64,000 nucleotides of DNA from positions 89,074,779 to 89,138,778 of the forward strand of contig OX352761.1 in NCBI GenBank assembly GCA_947095585.1, given 5' to 3'. A model generated the notes under the pieces. It was not told where the DNA came from. It saw only the letters and a program-made list of their open reading frames with translations, and ran no database searches. Of the stretch, positions 55,771 through 64,000 are shown piece after piece. Position 1 is the stretch's first letter, and each line of letters starts with the position of its first letter. The position numbers and the translations under genes were made by a program. The DNA is from Nephrocerus scutellatus. Lineage: Eukaryota > Arthropoda > Insecta > Diptera > Pipunculidae.

Positions 55771-58710
55771 GTGAGTCGGGTGTACGCGCATGTAACCCTC
55801 AACGGTACACCGGCAATCGCACCCATAGACACGGGGGCAATACGAAGTTTTGCTAGTGAGGATTTCATCAAAAAGCGGGGACAGTTCCAGACCAAACCAC
55901 GACCGACAAAAATAATTGCTCGTATGGCCGACGGAACTCCAAGGGAAATTTACAACTGCATTGATGTCGAAGTGAAACTAGGAACCGCACGATGTCAAAC
56001 TACTTTTCTAGTACTACCAGGAGCGATAGACGACGTGCTGCTGGGAATGGACTGTCTAGCTCAACTTGGACTTGTCATGAGCTGCGGAGGTTCATCACTC
56101 TAAGTAGATAACACCAGTGGAAGCAGATTTCAGGAAGGAGTCACCAAGCTTACCATGGTCTCGTTAGATAACACCAGTGGAAGCAGATTTCAGGAAGGAG
56201 TCACCAAGCTTACCATGGTCCCGTTAGATAACACCAGTGGAAGCAGATTTCAAGACGAAGTCACCAAGCTTACCATGGTCAGGAACATAGAGGATGAAGG
56301 CGAGTTAATCAAGTCATTCTTAGATGAGGAATTGCCTAAGTTTGAGAGGTTACAAGGAACGACAGTCATAGCCAGCCACAAAATCATATTGTCTGATGAT
56401 CGCCCCGTTAAACAACGGTATTTTCCCAAGAATCCAGCAATGCAGGAAATAATCAACGCGGAAGTCGACGAACTATTGCATAAAGGATGTATTTAGCCAT
56501 CGCACAGCCCTTACAGCGCCCCTATTGTGCTAGTACGAAAGAAGACAGGAAAGTGTAGGCTTTGCATCGACTACCGACAGCTTAATTCCAAGTCTGTACC
56601 AGATGCATACCCGCTACCCAGAATCAACCACATCCTAGACAAGCTGAGTAATGCAAAATATATCAGCAGTCTGGACCTAAAAAATGGTTACTGGCAAATC
56701 CCGATGCACGAAGAAAGCAAACAGTTCACAGCGTTCACAGTCCCGGGTCGTGGATTATTTCAGTGGCGGGTCATGCCATTTGGCATACACTCAGCGCCCG
56801 CCACCTTTCAAAGAGCGCTAGATCAGGTAATTGGCTCCGAGATGGAACCCCACGCATTTGCCTATTTGGACGATATCATCGTGGTTGGAAATACGTTAGA
56901 GCACCACATGCAGAATCTGAGGGAAGTCTTCCGGCGATTGCGAGCAGCAAACCTCAGATTAATCTAGAAAAGTGTGAGTTCTTTAAAAAAGAGCTTAAAT
57001 ACCTCGGACACGTCGTTAGCGAAGAAGGAATGCACACGGACCCGGAGAAAGTAGCCGCTATACGGGAACTGCAACCACCAAAGAATGTTCGGGAGCTGCG
57101 CCGATGCTTGGGAATCGCTTCGTGGTACAGGCGTTTCGTACCAGAATTTTCCAATGTCGTCCACCCACTCACACGTCTGCTCAAGAAGGGAAAACATTGG
57201 AAGTGGACGGAACAAGAGCAAGAGGCTTTCGAGAAACTCAAATTGAGGCTCACAGAGGCACCTGTACTGGCATGCCCAGGCTTTACCCAAAAGTTCACCC
57301 TACAAACAGACGCCAGCGACTATGTTTTGGGTGCGGTACTTACGCAAGAGGTAAATGGCCACGAAAAAGTGATCGCCTATGCCAGTCGTCACCTGAATAA
57401 AGCCGAACTCAACTACTTCCCAACAGAGAAGGAATGCCTAGCGATCGTATGGGGGATCAGGAAAAGGAGGCCCTACCTAGAAGGTTACAGGTTCAGCGTA
57501 GTTACGGACCATCTTTCTCTTAAGTGGCTCAACTCGATCGAAAGCCCCGCAGGACGTATCGCACGATGGGCATTGGAACTACAGCAATACAGCTTCGACA
57601 TCCAATACCGCCGAGGTAAGCTTAACGTAATTGCTCTGCGCGACAACCCCTAGAAGTATTCGCCCGGGTGGCCGATAATCCGCCCGAACGACAGGAATGT
57701 GGCTGGATCAAGCGGAAGATAGCGGAATTACTAGAGAAACCAGAGAAATTCCCGGACTATGTAATGCAAAATGGACAGCTGTACAGGCACATGCACAGAC
57801 AAGCGGGCGACGACGATTGTGCCCCATGGAAGCTCTGTGTGCCGACCCATTGTCGTGACAGGGTGATGCGTGAGAACCATGACGATGCAACAGCTGGACA
57901 CATGGGTGTTCGGAAGACGACGGAGAGATTATGCGGCAGGTACTATTGGCCAGGGATGTTTCGCGATATCCGGCGATATCCGGCGATAATGGAACCCAAT
58001 TCACAGCTCGAGGTTTCCAACGATTTATGCGCGAGATGGGAATTCGGCAGCAATTCACTGCACCATACACGCCACATGAGAACCCAACAGAAAGGACCAA
58101 CCGGACAGTCAATATGATCATTACACAACTCCTGGGTGCCGATCAGCGGCTTTGGGATGAGAAGCTACCAGAAATAATGCTGGCGATAAACACTACGAAG
58201 TCTGAAACAACCGGATTCAGCTCAGCATTCTTTTTACAAGGACGCGAGCCACGGCTCCCAAAAACCTTGTACGACGAAGTAACCCCCGCTTCAGTAACAA
58301 TGGAAACGACAGTGACACCGGCAAGCAAGGCTTTACGTCTACGAGAGGTGTTCCAAATTGTGCGGCATTATATGGAGCGGGCAGCGCAAGACCAGGCAAG
58401 GCATTATAACTTGCGAAGGCCCTGGGCCCCATCGATAGGACAAATGGTCTGGGTCAGACAACATCATTTGTCCAAAGCAAGCGAGAACTTTAACGCGAAA
58501 CTGGCACCAAAGTATGAAGGACCATACCGCATAGAATCCTTCAAATCACCAGTAATCCTAGTGCTAACCAAGGAAGGAGAGAGAAAGGAGCGAACCACTC
58601 ATATCAGCGACGTGAAGATATACCACGAAACACCGCCGAGCCACCAAGAACAGAAGACATGTAAGATCGATGCCACGGAATATGTTAGTAAGGCACGCAA
58701 CCAAAAATAA
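55771..58710 (+). pseudogene. G2 pol, interrupted, integrase core partly deleted
   Basis: The protease (55771-56103) has the active-site IDTGAIRSFAS. A TAA at 56101 ends this part. An in-frame 60-bp unit is present three times at 56105-56284. RT follows with a TAG at 56494, LCIDYRQLNS, LDLKNGYWQIPM and YLDDIIV (56527-56967). After a frameshift near 56955 come the thumb and RNase H (to 57653: QTDASDYVLGAVL, TEKECLAIVW). The integrase zinc-binding part starts at 57668 (HMGVRKTTERLCGRYYWPGM). At about 57960-57990 a deletion joins it directly to the block SGDNGTQF, so the first catalytic Asp and the zinc cysteines are missing. The C-terminal part is open to 58710. Confidence 0.88.
56105..56284 (+). 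repeat. 60-bp unit in three tandem copies inside pol
   Basis: 'gataacaccagtggaagcag' starts at 56107, 56167 and 56227. The first two units are identical over almost all positions and the third differs at a few. Length is a multiple of three, so the frame is kept. Confidence 0.95.
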
Positions 58711-58953
58711 ATCACAAGCACCGCTATTACTACACCAAATCACGAGAACCGCTATTTTCATACCAAGACCACAGAAATGAAGTTCCACAACGTGTAGGAA
58801 GGAGAAAGAAACTATCTTTAGTCAACGAGCGACGTGGCATTTAAAATCACTCTAGTGGTGAACGGACGTGTGCGGTGACTAACTACAAAGAAAAGAGAAA
58901 AAAACAACAACTAAACAAAATAAAATAATTAACAAATAAACACTACAGAAACA

Positions 58954-59443
58954 ATGGAGGAGAACAACAAACAAATTTGGGAAGTAAGCACAGCTTTTAA
59001 CCAAGTCAGGATCGATGAGGTCCCAAATATTGTGGAAGTGCCAGAGGGAGTAGAAGCGCATGATTTCTCGGTGCGGTATCCCCAAGGGCAAGGCGGGATC
59101 TGCATCGGCAAGGAGGAGTACCGAATGTTGGGACCAGGCAAGTTCCTGAACGATGCCATCATCGACTTCGACTTTCGGAGGAGGATAGGAGCCGCCTTCA
59201 CATTTTCAGCACCTTCTTCTATTCCCGGCTGACCAGTGGATGGGGAAGCGAGACCGAACGACATGACGGAGTGCGCCGATGGACAAGAAAGCTGGATATC
59301 TTCGGGAAAGCACATGTGATCGTGCCGGTGAACGAACATAAACACTGGTACCTCATAATAATTTGCAACCCAGGAGATGCCATACGGGAAAACTTTGGCC
59401 GGCCGGCTCGGATGACCGAAGTGCCTGGTTCGAACACGAGATA
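58954..59443 (+). pseudogene. Ulp1/SENP-like (C48) protease domain, truncated and frameshifted
   Basis: The frame opens at ATG 58954 and runs in frame to about 59180 with a segment leading to YRMLGPGKFLNDAIIDF, the N-terminal block of Ulp1/SENP proteases (LND.IIDFY). A frameshift follows. The next frame gives HIFSTFFYSRLTSGWG, VRRWTRKLDIFGKAHVIVPV and NEHKHWYLIIICNP, including the catalytic His in HWYL (codon at 59343). The stop comes at 59441. The blocks with the catalytic Asp and Cys are not found, so this copy is inactive. SENP-type enzymes remove SUMO or related tags from proteins. It occupies the position where other LTR elements have env. I infer an element-encoded third ORF; a host-gene capture is possible. 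Confidence 0.75.
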
Positions 59444-59872
59444 ATAAGTAAAAAGAGAGAGGAGATAAGGGCACTCCTTCGATTCCTGTCGACAAACGAC
59501 AACAACCAAAACATCAACGCATCTGGCAACAACCTCAGCAACAATCACGGACAAGGCATCAACACATCTGGCAACAACATCAGCAACAATCACGGACAAG
59601 GCATCAACCCATCCGGCAACGACCTCAGCAACAATCACGGACAAAGTATCGACCCATCTGGCAACAACCTCAGCATCAATCACGGACAAGGCATCAACCC
59701 ATCTGGCAACAACCTCAGCAACAATCATGGACCAAGTATCAACCCATCCGGCAACAACCTCAGCAACAATAACGGACAAATTATCAACGCATCTGGCAAC
59801 AACCTCGGCAACAACCACGGACAAGGCAAGACAAGTAACGACGGAAAATTTAACTTACAATTTTCGTCTTAG
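59363..59872 (+). other. Open frame with 15-residue tandem repeats
   Basis: The frame is open from 59363 to 59872. From residue about 48 it has seven repeats of a 15-residue unit, INPSGNNLSNNHGQG. The 45-bp DNA units start near 59512, 59560, 59605, 59650, 59695, 59740 and 59785. It runs into the 3' LTR, so its end is not a natural one. Asn-rich repeats of this type are low-complexity and may never have been translated in this frame. Confidence 0.6.
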
Positions 59873-60919
59873 ACCCACTGTGCACGCACGGAGATCAAAT
59901 GCATGCAAAAGCCCAGCGTAACAACACAACACGTGCGTGCAAACAAGTACAGCAGGGCACACACGCAAGAAGAAAACATCACAAAAATCGCAAGAAGACC
60001 GAATCAGCATATCAACTCAACACGTGCATGCAAACAAGTATGCACGAAGTAACGGAGGTGAGAAAATGCAAAATGGAAAAAACCCAAGCGATCTGTTACA
60101 AGAGAAAACCTCCAACAACACGAGAGAGATGAGAGAACTACAAAGCTGCAAGCCTACAAAGATGCAAAGACAACCAAGAGGCAAAGATTATAAAAGGATT
60201 AACACATGAAGAATTGTTCTCTTTTGTCTGCAGACTGTTCACAGTGGGACACCAGAAACGGTGAGTGAACAGTGGAAAATTAAGACGCCTCGAGGAGATA
60301 TCAGCAGCATCGGCAACAGCCGGACATTGACACAAAAGCATTTACCGCAAGCGAGACACCCGAACAACATAATTTACATAAGAAATATCCACGAAGCTAA
60401 AGACGGAGGAATTTTAAAGGCGTGGTACAGGACAATTAACGTTGGTCGGCGCTGGAATCAGGTGAGCCGAATTCACCAGTGAATAGTTTAGAATCCCCTT
60501 TTCTTTGTCTCGAGACTCTGGCGGGCCTTATAGGACTCCATCCCGAGACTCTGAAAACCTCGATAGGGAGAGATTCCCCTTGGTAGATAGAAACCCTTCG
60601 AACTCAGGACTCTGGCGGGCCTTATAGGACTCCATCTTGAGTTTCGATTTCTCGTAGGGCCGAGTTTTCCCATTTAGTAGAGAGTGAACAGTGAAAGATT
60701 TGCTTCTCTCTATTAAATCTAGTTCAGAATCCCTTTTCTGTGTCTCGAGACTCTGGCGGGCCTTATAGGACTCCATCCCGAGACTCTGAAAACCTCGATA
60801 GGGAGATATTCCCCTTTGCTAGGCAGAAACCCTTCGAACTCAGGACTCTGGCGGGCCTTATAGGAATCCATCTTGAGTTTCGATCTCTCGTAGGGCCGAG
60901 TTTTCCCATTTAGTGGGAA
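59834..60919 (+). repeat. 3' LTR of G2, truncated, with internal duplication
   Basis: It starts 'gtaacgacggaaaatttaac' and matches the 5' LTR to about 60680. A ~237-bp block (about 60486-60722) is then repeated (about 60723-60919). Each block contains the two ~92-bp 'gactctggcgggccttatag' units seen in the 5' LTR. An extra 'acatgcaaacaagtatgcac' segment near 60020-60050 is absent from the 5' LTR. The U5 end is lost after 'ttagtgggaag'. Confidence 0.88.
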
Positions 60920-62089
60920 GTTTTTTTTATATTTTACAAGCAAAAATCGACATTTTGGCGACATTCAACGAGCGAATTTCTTGCTGTTTGATGCGCTGCT
61001 GAATAAGTCGTATTGTGCGAAACCCATAAACATTGCAGCATTTTTCATTAATCGATCGCTTAGTTCTGTACTAGAGAAGCGTATACCCCAAGAATAGTAG
61101 ACGGACAAGAAAGCCGACCTGTACCCGAATTCCGGTTCTATGACAAATGAGAATGACAAATGACTTTATTTAGTTTTTCGACTAGACAGTTCTCATTGTC
61201 ATCAAATTTCCGATTCTCGCATGGCAAGTGAGTTTCGAGATGTGCTAAATTTTAGAACACGGGTGTTTTGGTTTGTTGTGGTCTTATATAAGATGTCTTA
61301 AATTAAATTGAATTATGTGATTGTCTTGTCGTGTCGACAAAATTGTTTAAATTATTAAGTGAAATTATTAAGGAATGATTTTCTTGCTAATTCGAGCTCG
61401 TAGATGATTAACTTTTAACCGGAGGTAAAGTTTAACTTTATGAACAGTTAGGTTTTTTTGGTTTATTTTATTCTGTTTTATATTTCGGCTCTTAAGATTT
61501 CGAAGAAATTTTCGGAATATCAAAGATCCCTTTGAAGACTGTACTGATCCAAAATTTATTCGTTTTTTATTGAATAAATTTATTTATAAATTTAATTCAA
61601 CCGAATATGAAACATTTTTTGCGTCACTTCAACCGAGTTCAATGCGGAGTTGTAGTATTTACAACAGCACTTTAACCGAGTTCAAGTTTACGATGAATTA
61701 AAAGAATGAATGCTATGTTACAACTCAATTTTATTTAACTAATAACGAGGTTAAAAACTTAAACATTGTGGTTCTTGTAATTAGAATCCCTAATTCACGT
61801 TCACAGGTAATTACATAAAATGTATGCCATGGCACATGCTTGAAGTGCAACACGTTTGCCGGAATTGCTGAGAAACGACCAACGAGCTCTTGTAATCTCG
61901 TGGGAATCATATGACATATGAAAAAATTTATTTCTGGAGGAGAAGAGGACGGAGCTACCGTTAGGAAACTCGTCCGAAAACGATCTGTTGGCGCATAGTC
62001 AATAGATGTTAGCAGATCACAACATGAGTGCCAGCCTTTGAAAGCAGCAGGGCTGTCTCCATTCTAAGCAATTGCTAAGAATAAGGGTG
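60920..62089. other. Intergenic, nothing clearly recognised
   Basis: Contains 'acttcaaccgagttcaatg' and 'cactttaaccgagttcaagt' at 61623-61690, a two-copy phrase of about 48-bp spacing. No gene or known element could be assigned. Confidence 0.4.
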
Positions 62090-62595
62090 CCGATACTGTT
62101 GATGAAAGAGACGCACCAGATGAACTCAGATATCGTAAAGAGATAGAGGATTTTAACAAGCGGCAAATCAGTAACAAGGAGGCTACTGCTACTACTTTTT
62201 CTTACAGCCAGAAACGTAACAGGTCCTAGAATGAATTCAGAATGACCCAAGGAAAACTGTTATCCTTAGTGACGTCAGTCTTTGGACTTTCTTGGCAAGA
62301 GCGTGGCTATGATTAGTGACGGATGCGATGGCTTCAAGATCAAGGTAACCCCGGTCAACGAAATCCCCAGAAGGCCCAGGGAACGCATTTGGTTGCCTAA
62401 GATGGTGGATGGACAAAGCCAAAGTATAGATAATTCGGTGGCAGGTCCCTCCACATCATCCCAATATTGAAATGTGCCCCGGATAATCTACAGTTCTTCC
62501 TGTGCAAGGAGCACGTAGACATCGTCCTTGTACAAGAGCCTTGGGTCAGAGGCGCTGAGTTATCTCTGATTTGTCGTGGGGTGTGCATCTCTTAG
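62090..62595 (+). pseudogene. LOA/R1-like ORF1-ORF2 junction fragment
   Basis: An ORF1 tail reads DTVDERDAPDELRYRKEIED (62091-62150), then LGKSVAMISDGCDGFKIKVT and IPRRPRERIWLPKM (62289-62405). The start of the endonuclease follows: LKCAPDNLQFFLCKEHVDIV and LVQEPWVRGAEL (about 62467-62560). Stops separate the parts. The rest of the element is missing; the next element begins at about 62600. Confidence 0.65.
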
Positions 62596-62615
62596 AAAAC
62601 ATTAACTCCTTCAAA

Positions 62616-64000
62616 ATGAATTGTTCTAAGTGTGGTCAAAAAATAGATCGCAATTGCTTAAACAAAATTAACTGTCGTGATTGCATGCATTTTTTCATTA
62701 TGCTTGTGTAAATTTAACTGAAAAAGACGCTGAATTTTTTAATTCGAGTGGAAATAAATTTCTATGCGATAAATGTGCAGTGCTAAGACGCCGCTCTTTA
62801 CGTGAGCCCGTATCGGCTTTACATAAACATAGCAACAACAATCCACCGCCTTCTAGTGCAAAAAAAACATATCTCGGGCAACGGTAATGCACAATCAACA
62901 GAGAGTGTTTCGTCAGCACAAAAGAAAGGCATTGAGAGTGAATGTACTCTGCAAATGATATATATAAAGCTCTCTAATTTGGAGGAAACAAACCAGCGTT
63001 TTCTTACAGAAATAAACGAGCTACGTACAGAAAATGCCGTACTGAAATCCAAAGTGGATATTTTGGAGAGCAAGGTAAATTGGCAGCAACAGCAACAATT
63101 AAGTAATTGCATCGAAATTGTTGGAGCGTCTAACGTCAATGATGAAAATGCAATCAGCAAGGCAAAGCAAATTTTCAACAAGGCCTTGTCAATCGAAGTT
63201 ACTGATGGCGAAATTGAAAATTGCTACACAAAGAAAGTGCAAACCAAAATTAATAGCAATGGTGTGCTCTCTACGTCTCCAAAACCAAAAACCAAGTTTT
63301 TTAACCCTAATCAGTTTGGTTTTCAGAAAGGTAGATCGACGGAAGATGCAGTATTGCAGTTTTGTGCTCAAGTAATGTCAAACCTTGATGGGAAAAAGTG
63401 TCCGGCTGGATTATTTATTGATATCACCAAAGCTTTTGATATGGTCAATCACAATATTCTGCTGAGAAAATTAGAAAAAGCCGGTTTTCGTGGTTTCGTA
63501 CTAGATTGGTTTAGATCTTATTTAAAAGATAGGTCGCAAAGAGTGAAATTGGATGAGATTAGAAGCGACATAAAGTTCTTCAATTTGGGTGTACCACAAG
63601 GTTCTGTTTTGGGACCAATTTTGTTTCTAGTCTATATTAATTCCCTCCTTGCACTTAAAGTCAAAGGATCTCCTACTGGTTTTGCGGATGATATAGGCTT
63701 TTCTTATGGTTCGAATAGTCCTTTGGATCTTGTTTCCGACATCAATTGGGATCTAAGTTTATTGAGAAGCTGGTTTGCGGAGCACAAGTTGATTATAAGC
63801 TCTAAAACTAAAATAATATTTTTTGATTTGTCATCCCTCAACAATTTGGAAGGTAATGTTTTTTATCATGCACCTGAGTACCAAAATACAAGTTGTTAAA
63901 TTGCATGAGTACGACTTCTAACTCCTTTTGTGATAGTTCAAGTTGCAGTAACATGTGTTTTTTAATTGAGACAGTGAATGAATTTAAATACTTGGGGCTT
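62616..64000 (+). pseudogene. CR1-like non-LTR element, ORF1 fused to RT by an internal deletion
   Basis: From ATG 62616 a PHD-finger-like ORF1 N-terminus is readable (CSKCGQKID, CRDC, then after a frameshift FFHYACVNLTEKDAEFF and FLCDKC). The long frame 62802-63899 (365 residues from its first ATG) then has a coiled coil (NLEETNQRFLTEINELRTEN and LKSKVDILESKV), followed directly by RT blocks: FGFQKGRSTEDAV, LFIDITKAFDMVNH, GVPQGSVLGPILF and FADDIGFSYG. The endonuclease and the first RT blocks are missing between them, with the join near 63290-63300. The frame stops at 63897, but RT-like sequence continues in another frame to the window end (FLIETVNEFKYLGL). It may be a single deletion copy or a propagated non-autonomous form. 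Confidence 0.8.

Larger units (their letters stand above)
53397..60919 (+). mobile_element. Ty3/gypsy LTR retrotransposon, family G2, with a Ulp1-like ORF
   Basis: The element has a 5' LTR (53397-54427), gag (54587-55753), pol (55771-58710), an extra ORF region (58954-59872) and a 3' LTR (59834 to about 60919, truncated). LTR ends are TGTAACG and CGTTACA. It differs from G1 in LTR, primer site and protein sequence. The 3' LTR lacks its last part, replaced by 'ttttttttatattttac' sequence, so the right target duplication is gone. Internal tandem duplications are present in gag, between protease and RT, in the extra ORF and in the 3' LTR. Confidence 0.9.

Noticed and set aside
58954..59232. Envelope gene of G2
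   Set aside because: The region has no signal peptide, furin-like site or membrane anchor; its visible motifs fit a C48 protease instead.
59219..59824. 201-codon - strand frame with a regular Val/Asp-rich repeat
   Set aside because: It is the complement of the 45-bp repeats; the regular protein pattern follows from the DNA repeat and no start or context supports a gene.

Overview
The window looks like nuclear DNA from a higher fly (Brachycera, possibly a tephritid; the species is inferred, not proven). It is AT-rich and contains two host genes whose introns and protein content look dipteran. One is the cofilin phosphatase gene slingshot (ssh, + strand, 22192-28050, eight coding exons). The other is an M3-family oligopeptidase-like gene (- strand, 31662-33903, two exons, one 58-bp intron). 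The two genes are in tail-to-tail orientation, about 3.6 kb apart. Nearly everything else is transposable-element sequence at different stages of decay, as in pericentric or other TE-dense euchromatin.

Left flank (1-21.9 kb). A 5'-truncated RTE-like non-LTR element sits between 13-bp target duplications (32-2054). It is followed by a complete but mutated Ty3/gypsy LTR element, here called G1 copy 1 (2234-8591; LTRs of 741 and 709 bp, tRNA-Leu primer site, 4-bp ATAT duplication). After that come a degenerate ~115-bp tandem array, a dead mariner transposase, a nested palindromic MITE complex (12.15-13.07 kb), copia and non-LTR reverse transcriptase fragments, a foldback element (15026-15468), a ~118-bp satellite-like array (16.0-17.2 kb), a second array related to the first (17.5-18.6 kb), a 151-bp tandem repeat, the 3' end of a non-LTR element, and two MITEs that stop just short of the ssh promoter.

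Gene core (21.9-34 kb). ssh and the M3 gene carry no recognisable TE in their exons or introns. The gap between them holds fragments of a non-LTR RT, a nested foldback/MITE and a Tc1-type transposase. The M3 protein has lost the HExxH zinc-binding motif and is probably a pseudoenzyme.

Right flank (34-64 kb). G1 copy 2 lies on the - strand (35996-48795). Its 3' LTR is split by a complete, decayed Jockey-type non-LTR insertion (36390-41151) with a 15-bp target duplication. Its gag/5' LTR end carries a 1710-bp head-to-tail duplication. Beyond it lie a Helitron-type PIF1 helicase fragment, a third G1 LTR, hairpin-rich 128-bp tandem repeats, copia gag/protease remains and a 201-bp MITE with perfect ~32-bp terminal inverted repeats. 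Next is a second Ty3/gypsy family, G2 (53397-60919). Downstream of pol, where other elements carry env, G2 has an open reading frame resembling a Ulp1/SENP (C48) deSUMOylase, followed by a 45-bp coding repeat. The window ends in a LOA/R1-like fragment and a CR1-like element in which an internal deletion joins ORF1 in frame to the reverse transcriptase.

The most unusual items are the Ulp1-like ORF in G2, the pseudo-peptidase, the nested palindromic MITE structures, and the in-frame ORF1-RT fusion at 62.8-63.9 kb.
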